A stretch of DNA of 64,000 nucleotides. Source: Dactylosporangium roseum. GTDB taxonomy: Bacteria > Actinomycetota > Actinomycetes > Mycobacteriales > Micromonosporaceae. How positions within the stretch are numbered: position 1 is the first letter of the stretch; each line of letters starts with the position of its first letter. Below the pieces are notes generated by a model. That model made no database searches. It saw only the letters and a program-made list of their open reading frames with translations, and was not told the DNA's origin. The stretch spans positions 248,001 through 312,000 of the forward strand of contig NZ_CP073721.1 of the NCBI RefSeq assembly GCF_025264685.1. The letters are read 5' to 3'. Position numbers and translations under genes: made by a program. Shown piece by piece: positions 33,983 to 45,065 of this stretch.

Positions 33983-34339
33983 GTGGCGAAGCGGACCATC
34001 CACGTGCTGGTCGACGACATCGACGGCGGGGAAGCCGACGAGACCGTGAAGTTCGCGCTCGACGGCGTTCAGTACGAGATCGATCTCTCCAAGAAGAACG
34101 CGTCGAAGCTCAGGGATGCCTTCGCCCCCTTCCTGGCCGCCGGCACCAAGGTCGGCCGGGGCGGCGTAGTTGTCGGTGGACGTGCGGCCAGTGCCCGCGG
34201 TCGGGGCGGCGCGGCCGCCGATCGCGAGCAGAACAAAGCGATTCGGGAATGGGCGCAGAGCAAGGGCATCAAGGTCTCCGACCGCGGCCGGATCAAGCAG
34301 GAAATCGTCGACCGTTATAACGCCGAAGCGGGTCGCTAG
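33983..34339 (+). CDS. lsr2: Lsr2 nucleoid-associated xenogeneic silencer
   Basis: 118 residues, GTG 33983 with GAAGGGA just upstream. The N-terminal dimerisation domain is AKRTIHVLVDDIDGGEADET followed by VKFALDGVQYEIDLSKKNA. The C-terminal DNA-binding domain has NKAIREWAQSKGIKVSDRGR, with the RGR (101-103) AT-hook-like loop that enters the minor groove of AT-rich DNA. A Gly/Arg/Ala-rich linker separates the two. It bridges DNA and silences AT-rich, often acquired, genes. Position between lysS and clpC is as in M. tuberculosis. Confidence 0.96.
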   Translation: MAKRTIHVLVDDIDGGEADETVKFALDGVQYEIDLSKKNASKLRDAFAPFLAAGTKVGRGGVVVGGRAASARGRGGAAADREQNKAIREWAQSKGIKVSDRGRIKQEIVDRYNAEAGR

Positions 34340-34746
34340 CGAGTCTTGTCCGCTTGTGGCCCGACCGCTCGGTATAGCCGCTCACGCACGTTTTGACCGT
34401 TTCGGTACTCAACGTAACGATCTGGTTACGGTGGGTACCGTGTCTCCCGCGAGGATTTCGCTCTTGGCGTACGAGGCGGGGTGCTGGAACAGGGTGCGAG
34501 GTGCGAGCGTTGGGCAAAAGCACCGGGTACACGTGGTGCCCGCAGGGTAGGCAACTACCGCGCAACGACCATGGCGCGGTCCGATCGTGGGGTGCGGCGA
34601 TACCGCACACCCGCAATGTGTCGGTCCGCGGCGATAGAGTGATGGCACGGTCACGTTGGCGTCCGACAGAGCTTCGGCGTGGCGGCCCTCTCCCAGGGGT
34701 TCCGCGAGGAAGCGGCGGCGACGGACACGGCACGTGAGGAGCAGGG
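34340..34746. other. Gene-free lsr2-clpC intergenic region
   Basis: 407 bp without a supported gene. It holds a palindrome CGTAAC/GTTACG (34413-34430) overlapping a possible promoter (TTGACC 34393-34398, TAACGA 34415-34420), and a -10-like TAGAGT at 34635-34640 about 106 bp before clpC. The length suggests complex clpC regulation. I did not find a clear ClgR box. Confidence 0.5.
34413..34430. promoter_or_regulatory. Palindromic operator candidate upstream of clpC
   Basis: CGTAAC (34413-34418) and GTTACG (34425-34430) are exact inverted copies around GATCTG. TTGACC at 34393-34398 lies 16 bp upstream of TAACGA within the left arm, so the palindrome would overlap a promoter -10. Confidence 0.4.
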
Positions 34747-37281
<2,535 letters not shown>

Positions 37282-37296
37282 GGCGGCGGCCTCCAG

Positions 37297-37347
37297 CACG
37301 TCGAGAGGCCCCCGGCTCGCGCATCGAGCCGGGGGCCTCTCGACGTG
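37297..37347 (+). terminator. Very strong terminator after clpC
   Basis: A perfect 23-bp inverted repeat (37297-37319 with 37325-37347) encloses a 5-nt loop CGCAT, starting 16 bp after the clpC stop, and is followed by GTTGTTGAT. It is one of the longest perfect stems in the window. Confidence 0.88.
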
Positions 37348-37435
37348 GTTGTTGATACGTGGAGTTTCTTGGCTGCCAGGGCGACCACGGGACTCCACGC
37401 CGGGTCGGGACGGGTCCGAGGAGGTCCTCCCGGGT

Positions 37436-37441
37436 TATGTT
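37436..37441 (+). promoter_or_regulatory. -10 element for leaderless NTPase gene
   Basis: TATGTT ends 6 nt before the GTG at 37448, a leaderless configuration that supports the chosen start of the downstream gene. Confidence 0.45.
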
Positions 37442-37447
37442 CCCGAC

Positions 37448-38323
37448 GTGAGCAAGGAGCGTATCGGCATCGGCGCCGCACGGTTCGGTCGCCAGCCGGC
37501 GCCCAAGCCGATCGGGCGGCCTGCGCTGCTCGACCGACTAAGCCTGTCCCGCGAACGGCTCACCGTCGTCGTGGCGGGGGTCGGGGCGGGCAAGAGCACG
37601 CTCCTCAGCGCCTGGGTCTCCGCCTGCGGGGTGGCCCTGCTCGACCTGGGAACGGCGCCGGTCGAGACGCTCCAGGACGTGCCGCTCGTCGTCGACGGGA
37701 TCGACGAGCTGCCGGCGGACAGTCCGCTCCTGCCGCGGCTCGCGAGCCTGTGCACGACCGGCACGGCACGGCTCGTCCTGGCCTCCCGCGACAGCCTGCC
37801 GTTCGACACCGGGCCCGCGCAGCGGCTCGGAGAGGCCGATCTGGCGTTCGCCGAGGACGAGACGTATCAGGTGCTCGCCGCCGCCTTCGGGGACGCCGCC
37901 GCGGCCGATGCGCTGGCGCCGGACCTGCACCTGCTCACCAACGGATGGCCGGCGCTCGTCGGGCTGGCCGCCGCCTGGCTCGCGCAGCAGCCGGCCGGTG
38001 AACGGGCCGCGCGTCTGGCGGTGCTCGCCCGGGTCAGCGGGTCGTTGCAGGACCATCTCGTGGGCGCGGTACTCGACGGGCTCAACCGCGACGACCGTGA
38101 CCTGGTGCGGCGGCTCGCGCAGCTACCGGGCGTCGACGCGGCCACCGCCGACCGGCTCGGCCTCACCGAGGATCTTGCCGCCATGCCGCCGTTCGTCCAG
38201 CCGGTGGCCGGCAGGCCGGACTGGTTCGCCGTACCGCGCGGATTCCGTGACGCGGTCCGGCGGCACCTGCCCATGTCGGAGGCCGCCCGGTTGGCTCTCA
38301 CCACGGCGTATCAGGGAATGTAG
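37448..38323 (+). CDS. Small P-loop NTPase resembling the N-terminus of LAL/MalT regulators
   Basis: 291 residues. After GRPALLDRLSLSRERLTVVV comes AGVGAGKSTLLSAWVSACGV (Walker A, G-x-G-A-G-K-S-T), then VPLVVDGIDELPADSPLL (Walker B) and a sensor-like RLVLASRDSLPF. This is the order of the STAND NTPase domain that opens LuxR-type LAL regulators (about 900 residues), but the protein ends right after the winged-helix-like region (FVQPVAGRPDWFAVPRGF), with no TPR or LuxR HTH. It may be a truncated regulator or a reduced stand-alone form. It overlaps the convergent deacetylase gene by 13 bp (38311-38323). Confidence 0.65.
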   Translation: MSKERIGIGAARFGRQPAPKPIGRPALLDRLSLSRERLTVVVAGVGAGKSTLLSAWVSACGVALLDLGTAPVETLQDVPLVVDGIDELPADSPLLPRLASLCTTGTARLVLASRDSLPFDTGPAQRLGEADLAFAEDETYQVLAAAFGDAAAADALAPDLHLLTNGWPALVGLAAAWLAQQPAGERAARLAVLARVSGSLQDHLVGAVLDGLNRDDRDLVRRLAQLPGVDAATADRLGLTEDLAAMPPFVQPVAGRPDWFAVPRGFRDAVRRHLPMSEAARLALTTAYQGM

Positions 38324-39240
38324 TCCTCCAGCAGCGCCGGGGTGAGGCCCGCGGCGCTGATGGCCTGCAACGTGGCGATGAAGTCGTCGACGAAGCGGTC
38401 GCGGAAGTGCATGAGGATGATGTCGCCCCGCTGGACCGTGTGGCCCTCCTGGAAGCGCACGGTGCCTTTGTCGACCGTCTCCTTCCAGAAGAAGCCGGCT
38501 TTGAGCCCGCAGTCGTGCGCGACCTTGAGCGTGGTGGCGTCCTTCTCGCCGAACGGCGGGCGGAACAGCGTCGGGCGCTTGCCGAACATGTTGCCGAGCT
38601 GGTCCGCGGAGCCGCAGACCTCCTTGCGCTGGAAGCTGTACGGCTTGCCCCGCAGGCTCGGGTGGCTGACCGTGTGCGCCTCGATCCTCGCGCCGGCGTC
38701 CTGGAGGCGCTTGAAGTACGCGGGATCGTCCTTGATCGCGTTGATCGTCAGGAACAGCGTCACCGGTACGCCCGCCTCGCGGAACAGCTCGAGCGCCTCC
38801 GGCCGTTTGATCCAGCCGTCGTCGATGGTGATGAAGGCGACCGGCTGGTCGGTGGGAATCCGCGCGAAGTACGCCGCGCTCGTACTCTCCGGCAGGTTGA
38901 CCCGCTGCGGCTGCGGCGGCTTGGCGAACTTCGGCAGCCGGCCCTGGTAGGTGCTGCCGGGCGGCGGCTGCGAGGACGCGGCGCCGGTCGGGCTCTTGCC
39001 GGGGTTCGTGGCGGTGACCGACGGTGCCCTGGACGGGTCACCGGACGGTTCGGCCGAGGTCGTCGCCGTTACCGACGGCGACGCGGTGACGGTAGGCCCG
39101 GCACCAGCGCCGAGCGACTTCGGGTCTTCGTTCTTCGGCGAACCACAGGCGGTGAGGGCGAGCGCAGTGACAAGCGCGAACACCGCCGTGAACCGCCGCG
39201 CCCGGGTCAGGCCCCCGGCGGGCGCGGGAGGGATCAGCAC
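38311..39240 (-). CDS. Polysaccharide deacetylase family lipoprotein
   Basis: 309 residues. The N-terminal signal ends in lipobox LTAC. A ~75-residue Ser/Thr/Pro/Ala linker follows, then a NodB-type CE4 domain: motif 1 FITIDDGW (catalytic Asp), motif 2 HTVSHPS (metal His pair), motif 3 RPPFGEKD, motif 5 ILMHF. It probably removes N-acetyl groups from peptidoglycan or another cell-wall glycan outside the membrane. GTG 39240 was taken as the start; the upstream region has no clear Shine-Dalgarno. Confidence 0.85.
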   Translation of the reverse strand: MLIPPAPAGGLTRARRFTAVFALVTALALTACGSPKNEDPKSLGAGAGPTVTASPSVTATTSAEPSGDPSRAPSVTATNPGKSPTGAASSQPPPGSTYQGRLPKFAKPPQPQRVNLPESTSAAYFARIPTDQPVAFITIDDGWIKRPEALELFREAGVPVTLFLTINAIKDDPAYFKRLQDAGARIEAHTVSHPSLRGKPYSFQRKEVCGSADQLGNMFGKRPTLFRPPFGEKDATTLKVAHDCGLKAGFFWKETVDKGTVRFQEGHTVQRGDIILMHFRDRFVDDFIATLQAISAAGLTPALLEDYIP

Positions 39241-39326
39241 GAAGGGAGATTATCGGGATTTGTGTACGCCGAACCGGTGAATATGACCACCTGATCGGAT
39301 GGCAACCGGCGAAATCACATTCGACG

Positions 39327-40205
39327 TCACCCCGGGAGGGTAACCATGGCGCCCCTCCGGCGGACCAACCCGTCGGCGAGCAACCCGTCGAGTGCCCGCT
39401 GCCGCTGCTGCGCGTCGGGCCAGACCTCGTCCAGCCGGCCGAGCGGCACCGGCTCGTCGCTGGCGCGCAGGACGGCCATCATGAGGCCACGCACGTAGCG
39501 GTCGGTCCCGTGGTACCGCTGGGTGCGGCGGCTCGGCCCGTCAGCAGGCGGCGAACCGGCCAACCGCCAGGCGCACACCGTCGTCAGTGGACAGGCGGCG
39601 CACCGTGGCGCACGCGCGGTGCAGATCATCGCGCCGAGTTCCATGAAGGCGACCGAGGCGCGGGCCGCGGCCTCGTGGTCGTCGGGCAGCAGCACCTCGA
39701 CGGCGCGCAGGTCGGCCGGGGTCGTCGCGGCGCCGCCGTCGGCCGCGCCCTCGACCACCCGCGCGACCACGCGGCGCACGTTGGTGTCGACGACGGGGTG
39801 GCGCTGGCGGAAGGCGAACGCGGCGACGGCACGGGCCGTGTACATGCCGATGCCGGGCAGGGCCAGCAGCGCGTCGACGTCGTCCGGGACCTCGCCGTCG
39901 TGGCGCTCGACGATGGCGGTGGCGCAGGCGTGCAGCCGCAGCGCGCGGCGCGGGTAGCCGAGGCGGTCCCACGCCCGGATCGCCTCGCCGGGCGGGTCGG
40001 CGGCCAGGTGCGCCGGGGTCGGCCAGCGCTCCATCCAGCGGTGCCAGGCGGGCTCGACCCGCGAGACCTGGGTCTGTTGCAGCATGACCTCGCTGACCAG
40101 CACGCTCCACGGCGACGCGTCCGGCTGGCGCCAGGGCAGGTCGCGGGCGTTCGTGTCGTACCAGTCGGTGACGGTCTGTGCGATGGCTTCGGTAGCGATA
40201 CGCAA
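39327..40205 (-). CDS. mutY: A/G-specific adenine glycosylase MutY
   Basis: 292 residues from TTG 40205. Catalytic Glu39 in SEVMLQQTQVSRV, HhH LPGIGMYTARAVAAF, catalytic Asp140 in VVDTNVRRV, and the [4Fe-4S] cluster C-x6-C-x2-C-x5-C in CTARAPRCAACPLTTVC (Cys ligands). It removes A mispaired with 8-oxoG. The MutT-like C-terminal domain is short, as usual in actinobacteria. The frame stays open far upstream, but any ATG there would lie inside the divergent ACT gene; TTG 40205 matches the usual N-terminal length. It starts only 10 bp from the divergent gene. Confidence 0.9.
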   Translation of the reverse strand: MRIATEAIAQTVTDWYDTNARDLPWRQPDASPWSVLVSEVMLQQTQVSRVEPAWHRWMERWPTPAHLAADPPGEAIRAWDRLGYPRRALRLHACATAIVERHDGEVPDDVDALLALPGIGMYTARAVAAFAFRQRHPVVDTNVRRVVARVVEGAADGGAATTPADLRAVEVLLPDDHEAAARASVAFMELGAMICTARAPRCAACPLTTVCAWRLAGSPPADGPSRRTQRYHGTDRYVRGLMMAVLRASDEPVPLGRLDEVWPDAQQRQRALDGLLADGLVRRRGAMVTLPG

Positions 40206-40215
40206 GGATAAGCCG

Positions 40216-40734
40216 GTGAACGAGTACGCCGTCACCGTCATCGGGCACGACCGGCCCGGCATCATCGCCGACGTGACCGAGGTCCTCGCCCGTCTCGGGC
40301 TCAATCTCACCGACTCCACGATGACCCGCCTGCGTGGGCATTTCGCGATGACCCTGGTCTGCCTCGGGCCGCCGAGCGCCGAGGAGATCGAGGGGGCGCT
40401 GGAGTCGCTCACGGCCGAGCGGACGCTGCTGGTCACCGTGCGCCGGGTGGCCGAGGAGCCGGTCCACGAGACGACCGGGACCCACCACGTGCTGACCGTG
40501 CACGGGGCGGACCGGCTGGGGATCGTGGCGACGCTGAGCCGCACGATCGCCGAGTCGGGCGGCAACATCACCGACCTCACGACGCGGCTCGCCGGCACCC
40601 TGTACGTCGTGGTGGCCGAGGTCGACCTTCCCGAGGGGGTCGACGCCGACGCGCTCGGCACGGCGCTGTCCGCGGCGGCCCAGCGGCTCGGTGTCGAGGC
40701 CACGTTCCGCCCGGCCGAAGCGGACGTGTTGTGA
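40216..40734 (+). CDS. Double-ACT-domain regulatory protein (GcvR-like)
   Basis: 172 residues with two ACT domains: YAVTVIGHDRPGIIADVTEV (1) and HVLTVHGADRLGIVATLSRT (2), the GcvR-type arrangement. These small cytoplasmic proteins bind amino acids and act through protein partners; the ligand here is unknown. GTG 40216 has AAGGA at 40204-40208, which lies within the mutY start region. It overlaps def by 4 bp (GTGA), so it is cotranscribed with peptide deformylase. Confidence 0.85.
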   Translation: MNEYAVTVIGHDRPGIIADVTEVLARLGLNLTDSTMTRLRGHFAMTLVCLGPPSAEEIEGALESLTAERTLLVTVRRVAEEPVHETTGTHHVLTVHGADRLGIVATLSRTIAESGGNITDLTTRLAGTLYVVVAEVDLPEGVDADALGTALSAAAQRLGVEATFRPAEADVL

Positions 40735-41249
40735 CGTTGCCCGAGGGCACCGTGCTGCCGGTGGTGCACGCGCCGGCCGCCGTGCTCGGCACGCCGAGTG
40801 AACCCGTCGACCCGGCCGCGCCGGACATCCTGCGGCTCGCCGCGGACCTGCTGGCGACGATGCGGGTCTCGCCCGGCTGTGTCGGGCTGGCGGCGCCGCA
40901 GGTCGGCGTCGGCGCCCAGGTGTTCGCCGTGGACGTGACCGGCCACCCCAAGGCCCGCACCGTCAACGGCGCGTTCGTGCTGTGCAACGCGCGCATCGTC
41001 GAGGCGTCGCAATGGCAGAAGGGCCGGGAGGGCTGCATGTCGGTGCGGGACCTCACCGGTGACGTGAAGCGGGCCAACCGGCTCGTGGTCGCCGGGTTCG
41101 TGCCCGGCAGTACCGAGGAGATGCAGATCACGACGGATGCCTTCGAGGCGAGGGCACTCCAGCATGAGATCGACCATTGCGCTGGGTTACTGTTCCTCGA
41201 TCGTGTCGCCGGGGCACATGCCGTGTACGCCCGCAAGGTCTATCTCTGA
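40731..41249 (+). CDS. def: Peptide deformylase
   Basis: 172 residues. All three motifs are present: GLAAPQ (52-57), EGCMS (100-104, metal Cys) and HEIDH (145-149, two metal His and catalytic Glu). It removes the formyl group of nascent N-terminal Met using Fe or Zn. The start GTG 40731 overlaps the ACT-gene stop. EGCMS has Met where EGCLS is more common, a tolerated variant. Confidence 0.95.
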   Translation: MTLPEGTVLPVVHAPAAVLGTPSEPVDPAAPDILRLAADLLATMRVSPGCVGLAAPQVGVGAQVFAVDVTGHPKARTVNGAFVLCNARIVEASQWQKGREGCMSVRDLTGDVKRANRLVVAGFVPGSTEEMQITTDAFEARALQHEIDHCAGLLFLDRVAGAHAVYARKVYL

Positions 41250-41309
41250 GCGGATATCACGGCGCGCCGCCCCGATCACCCCCCGTTCCCCCGATACGGT
41301 GAGTGCATC

Positions 41310-41972
41310 ATGAAGCTGACGGTTGGCCCGCTGCCTGCTGGCGTCTACTGGCGACGCCGGGCAATCGTGGGCGGCGTGCTTCTGGTCGTCGTCCTCATGC
41401 TGTGGGCCTCATGCGGCAACGACGCGGGCGACGAGAACAAGACGCCCATGGGCGCGTCCGTGCCGCCGGCGTCCGTCGAGCCGACCACGACGCTGCTGGT
41501 GCCGACCACCGGTGATCCCGCGTCGTCCGCGCCGTCGTCGGGAGCGTCCTCGTCCTCCGCGTCGCAGCCGTCGGTCGACTCGACGGTGCCGGCGTGCGCC
41601 GACGCCGACCTGTCGCTGATCGCCTCGCCGGAGCAGCCGGTGCAGTTCCGCGGGGCGTACCTCAAGTTCACGCTCAAGATCAAGAACATCTCGGCCCGCG
41701 ACTGCGCGCGGGACCTCGGCGCCGATCACCAGGAGATGTACCTCCAGGTCGGCGCGGTGAAGATGTGGTCGTCGGACGACTGCGACGCGCCGCACGGCAG
41801 CAAGATGATCACGCTGAAGCCGAACATCGAGCAGTCGTTCAGCCTCGACTGGAACGGCAAGGCCTCGAACAACGGCTGTGCCAACCGGGAGATCCCGCCG
41901 GCCGGGAAGTATCAGCTCGTCGGTCGTCTCGACACCAAGATCAGCGAGCCGGCCCAGGTCCAGTTGACGTAG
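41310..41972 (+). CDS. Membrane-anchored extracytoplasmic protein, Rv3587c-like
   Basis: 220 residues. One N-terminal transmembrane helix (AIVGGVLLVVVLMLWASC), a Ser/Thr/Pro/Ala linker to about residue 90, then a ~120-residue beta-rich domain with LKFTLKIKNISARDCARDLG and four or more Cys, probably outside the cell and disulfide-bonded. Gene order (converging on disA) matches the conserved membrane protein Rv3587c. A -10-like TACGGT ends 9 nt before the ATG. The stop is 3 bp before the disA stop on the other strand. Function unknown. Confidence 0.65.
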   Translation: MKLTVGPLPAGVYWRRRAIVGGVLLVVVLMLWASCGNDAGDENKTPMGASVPPASVEPTTTLLVPTTGDPASSAPSSGASSSSASQPSVDSTVPACADADLSLIASPEQPVQFRGAYLKFTLKIKNISARDCARDLGADHQEMYLQVGAVKMWSSDDCDAPHGSKMITLKPNIEQSFSLDWNGKASNNGCANREIPPAGKYQLVGRLDTKISEPAQVQLT

Positions 41973-41975
41973 GCC

Positions 41976-43112
41976 TCAGACGTACCGTTCGAGGATCGAC
42001 GCCTCGGCCAGGCGGGACAGCCCCTCGCGGATCCCGCGGGCCCGGGCGTCGCCGACGCCGTCGACGGCCTGGAGGTCCTCGACGGTGGCACCGAGCAGCC
42101 GCTGGAGACTGCCGAAGTGCTCGACCAGCCGGTCGACGACCAGGCTCGGCAGCCGCGGCACCTTGGCCAGCAGACGGAAGCCGCGCGGCGACACGGCCGC
42201 GTCGAGGGCGTCGCTGGCGCCCGGATAGCCCAGCGACTTCGCCACCGCGACCAGGTCGATCAGCTCGGTCGCGGAGAGCGCGTCGAGCTCTTCGAGCGCG
42301 TCGTCCGACGAACGGGTGCGCCGACCGGCGGGCAGGTAGTCGCGGATCACCAGCGTGCGGTCGGCCTCCACCCCCGCCATCAGCTCCTCGAGCTGCAGGG
42401 CCAGCAACCGCCCGTCGGTGCCCAGCTCGACGACGTAGCCGGCGATCTCGTCGGCGATGCGGCGGACCATTTCCAGGCGCTGCACCACGGCCACCGCGTC
42501 GCGCACCGTGACCAGGTCCTCGATCTCGAGCGCCGACAGGGTGCCGCTGACCTCGTCGAGGCGCAGTTTGTATCGCTCGAGCGTCGCCAGCGCCTGGTTG
42601 GCCTTCGACAGGATGGCCGCGGAGTCGTCGAGGACGTGCCGCTGGCCGTTAACGTAGAGCCCGATGATGCGCATCGACTGGCTGACCGAGATGACCGGAT
42701 AGCCGGTCTGCTTGGCGACCCGCTCCGCGGTGCGGTGCCGGGTGCCAGACTCCTCGGACGGGATCGTCGGATCGGGCATGAGGTGCACGGCTGCCCGGAC
42801 GATCCGCGTGCCGTCACTCGACAGGACGACGGCACCGTCCATCTTGCACAGCTCGCGCAGCCGGGTGGCGGAGAACTCGACGTCGAGCGGGAAGCCGCCG
42901 GTGCAGATCTGCTCGACCACACGGTCGTGGCCGAGAACGATCAGGGCGCCGGTGCGCCCACGCAGGATGCGCTCGAGCCCGTCACGCAGCACGGTTCCCG
43001 GCGCCATCAGGGCGAGCGTCGCGCGCATGGGGTCGGCGCCGGGCAGCGCGGCGGCCCAGCCCCCGATGAGGCCGGTGTTGCCGCTCCTGCCGGGCTCGCG
43101 GTCAATCGGCAC
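41976..43112 (-). CDS. disA: DNA integrity scanning diadenylate cyclase DisA
   Basis: 378 residues. The N-terminal DAC domain contains the [11 protein letters not shown] motif (DGA 92-94) and the [11 protein letters not shown] motif (RHR 125-127), both required for c-di-AMP synthesis from ATP. A helical spine and a C-terminal HhH DNA-binding domain ([20 protein letters not shown]) follow. Octameric DisA scans DNA for branched structures. GTG 43112 was preferred over GTG 43118 because -10 TAGACT ends 6 nt upstream of it, a leaderless arrangement. Near radA as in many actinobacteria and Bacillus. Confidence 0.94.
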   Translation of the reverse strand: MPIDREPGRSGNTGLIGGWAAALPGADPMRATLALMAPGTVLRDGLERILRGRTGALIVLGHDRVVEQICTGGFPLDVEFSATRLRELCKMDGAVVLSSDGTRIVRAAVHLMPDPTIPSEESGTRHRTAERVAKQTGYPVISVSQSMRIIGLYVNGQRHVLDDSAAILSKANQALATLERYKLRLDEVSGTLSALEIEDLVTVRDAVAVVQRLEMVRRIADEIAGYVVELGTDGRLLALQLEELMAGVEADRTLVIRDYLPAGRRTRSSDDALEELDALSATELIDLVAVAKSLGYPGASDALDAAVSPRGFRLLAKVPRLPSLVVDRLVEHFGSLQRLLGATVEDLQAVDGVGDARARGIREGLSRLAEASILERYV

Positions 43113-43118
43113 CCGCAC

Positions 43119-43124
43119 AGTCTA
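43119..43124 (-). promoter_or_regulatory. -10 element for leaderless disA
   Basis: TAGACT reads on the minus strand and ends 6 nt before the disA GTG at 43112. It abuts the alternative GTG at 43118, which argues for the inner start. Confidence 0.45.
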
Positions 43125-43226
43125 CGGATCGTTGGTCGTTCGGTGCCGGTGCGGTGTCGATCCCCAGCCCCTAGAGTGGGCGGACGCGATCACTGTATGG
43201 ATCGAAGTAGATGTCTGTGAGGTTCG

Positions 43227-43661
43227 GTGTCCCGTCCGGAACGGATCGAGTGGCCGCGCGGCTTCCCCTCCCGGTCGCTGTCGACCCTGGTGTGGTACGT
43301 CGTGTCCGCCGGCCTGGTCGTCCTCCTCGTCCGGGGCCTGTTCGCCGACGAGCCCGAGATCCTCGTCTCCGGCGCCGACAACCCGCTGGCCGACGCTCCC
43401 ATGTGGACATTGGTCCTGGCCGTGGTCGGGGCGATCCCCATGCTCCTGGCCGTCGTCCGCCGTCCCCGGGTCGGTGCCGACCACTTCGCCCTGACGGTCC
43501 GCCCGGGCTGGATCCGCACCCTGGTCCTGCCGTGGTCCCGCGTCGCCGACGTGGCGATGGTCGAGATCGAGGAGGAGCGCTACCTCGTGGTGCGCCTGCG
43601 CGACAGCCTGGACAGTCGCCGTCAGCCGTCGTCGGACTCACTGGTCGCCTTCGCCGCGTAG
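43227..43661 (+). CDS. Small membrane protein with PH-like domain
   Basis: 144 residues, GTG 43227 with GAGG just upstream. Two transmembrane helices (LSTLVWYVVSAGLVVLLV and MWTLVLAVVGAIPMLLAVV) are followed by a short beta-rich segment, FALTVRPGWIRTLVLPWSRV and ERYLVVRLRD, resembling the start of bacterial PH-like (bPH2) domains. It is shorter than many relatives, and its last 40 bp overlap the end of radA on the opposite strand, so the C-terminus may have been lost. A TAGAGT -10 lies near 43173. Function unknown. Confidence 0.6.
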   Translation: MSRPERIEWPRGFPSRSLSTLVWYVVSAGLVVLLVRGLFADEPEILVSGADNPLADAPMWTLVLAVVGAIPMLLAVVRRPRVGADHFALTVRPGWIRTLVLPWSRVADVAMVEIEEERYLVVRLRDSLDSRRQPSSDSLVAFAA

Positions 43662-45028
43662 TGCAGCGCCGTCCGCACGTCGCCCACCTCCAGGATCCGC
43701 ATGCCCGGCGGGGTGACGCCCGTCGCGGCCGGGCCGCAGCCGGGCGGAACGAGGGCGAAGCGGAAACCCAGCCGGGCGGCCTCGGCCAGCCGCCGGGGGG
43801 CGGCGCCGATGCGGCGGACCTCGCCGGTCAGGCCCACCTCGCCGATCGCGACCAGGTCGGGCGGCATCGGCAGCTCGTGAGCGGCCGATGCCGCGGCCAG
43901 GGCGAGGGCCAGGTCGGCGGCGGGCTCGGTGACCCGCAGGCCGCCGACCGTCGCCGCATAGACCTCCCGGTCGTGCAGTTGGATGCCGGCGCGGCGCTGG
44001 AGGACGGCCAGGACCATGGCGAGGCGGGCCGAGTCGAGGCCGCTGACCGTGCGGCGCGGTGAGCCGGGCATCTGGGCGCCGATGAGGGCCTGGACCTCGG
44101 TGACCAGCGCGCGGCGGCCCTCCATGGCGACGGAGACGCAGGTGCCGGAGACCGCGTCCGCATATCGCGTCAGGAACAACCCGCTCGGGTCGGGCAGGCT
44201 CGTGATGCCGCCCTCGTGCATCTCGAAGCAGCCGACCTCGTCGGCGGCGCCGAACCGGTTCTTCAGGCCGCGGACCATGCGCAGTGAGGAGTGCTTGTCG
44301 CCCTCGAAGTTGAGCACCACGTCGACGAGGTGCTCGAGGACGCGGGGACCCGCGACGTTGCCGTCCTTGGTGACGTGGCCCACGAGCACCGTGGCCAGGC
44401 CGCGCTCCTTGGCGATCGCGACCAGGGCGGCGGTCACGGCACGGACCTGGGTGACGCCGCCCGCCACGCCGTCGGTGCCGGGCGCGGAGACGGTCTGCAC
44501 CGAATCGAGGATCAGCAGGCCGGGCTTGACGGCGTCGAGGTGGCCGAGCACCGCGGAGAGGTCGGTCTCGGCGGCGAGATAGAGCCGCTCGTGCAGGGCG
44601 CCGATCCGCTCGGCCCGCAGCCGGACCTGGCTCACCGACTCCTCGCCGCTGATCACCAGCGAGGGACTCTCACCCTGCAAGGCCCACTGCTGGGCCACGT
44701 CGAGCAGGAGGGTGGACTTGCCGACACCGGGCTCGCCGGCGAGCAGGACGACACCCCCCGGGACGATGCCGCCGCCGAGGACCCGGTCGAACTCGCCGAC
44801 CCCGGTCGGGCGGGCCTTGGCCGGTGCGGCGCTGATCTGGGCGATCGGGCGGGCCGGCTCGAGCGGGGCGCGGGACGGGACGGCGCGGAGCGCGACGGGA
44901 CCGGTCGGGCCGCCGACGGCCTCGATGACCGAACCCCACTCACCGCACTCCGGGCACCGGCCCATCCATTTCGGCGGCCGATGCCCGCAGACGTCGCACT
45001 GGTAGATCGCGCCCTTGCTCTTCGTCAC
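43622..45028 (-). CDS. radA: DNA repair protein RadA/Sms
   Basis: 468 residues. The zinc finger uses Cys11, Cys14, Cys25 and Cys28 (CDVCGHRPPKWMGRCPEC). Walker A is GEPGVGKS (98-105), and the RadA-specific KNRFG motif is present in LKNRFGAADEVG. The C-terminal Lon-protease-like domain (VAIGEVGLTGEVRRI) is intact. It is a hexameric helicase that processes recombination branches and pairs functionally with DisA. A leaderless start is suggested by TAGCTT ending 6 nt before the GTG. Confidence 0.95.
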   Translation of the reverse strand: MTKSKGAIYQCDVCGHRPPKWMGRCPECGEWGSVIEAVGGPTGPVALRAVPSRAPLEPARPIAQISAAPAKARPTGVGEFDRVLGGGIVPGGVVLLAGEPGVGKSTLLLDVAQQWALQGESPSLVISGEESVSQVRLRAERIGALHERLYLAAETDLSAVLGHLDAVKPGLLILDSVQTVSAPGTDGVAGGVTQVRAVTAALVAIAKERGLATVLVGHVTKDGNVAGPRVLEHLVDVVLNFEGDKHSSLRMVRGLKNRFGAADEVGCFEMHEGGITSLPDPSGLFLTRYADAVSGTCVSVAMEGRRALVTEVQALIGAQMPGSPRRTVSGLDSARLAMVLAVLQRRAGIQLHDREVYAATVGGLRVTEPAADLALALAAASAAHELPMPPDLVAIGEVGLTGEVRRIGAAPRRLAEAARLGFRFALVPPGCGPAATGVTPPGMRILEVGDVRTALHYAAKATSESDDG

Positions 45029-45034
45029 ACCCGA

Positions 45035-45040
45035 AAGCTA
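45035..45040 (-). promoter_or_regulatory. -10 element for leaderless radA
   Basis: TAGCTT on the minus strand, 6 nt before the radA GTG at 45028; no Shine-Dalgarno precedes that codon. Confidence 0.45.
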
Positions 45041-45065
45041 GCCGACGGGTATGACAGAAACCGCG

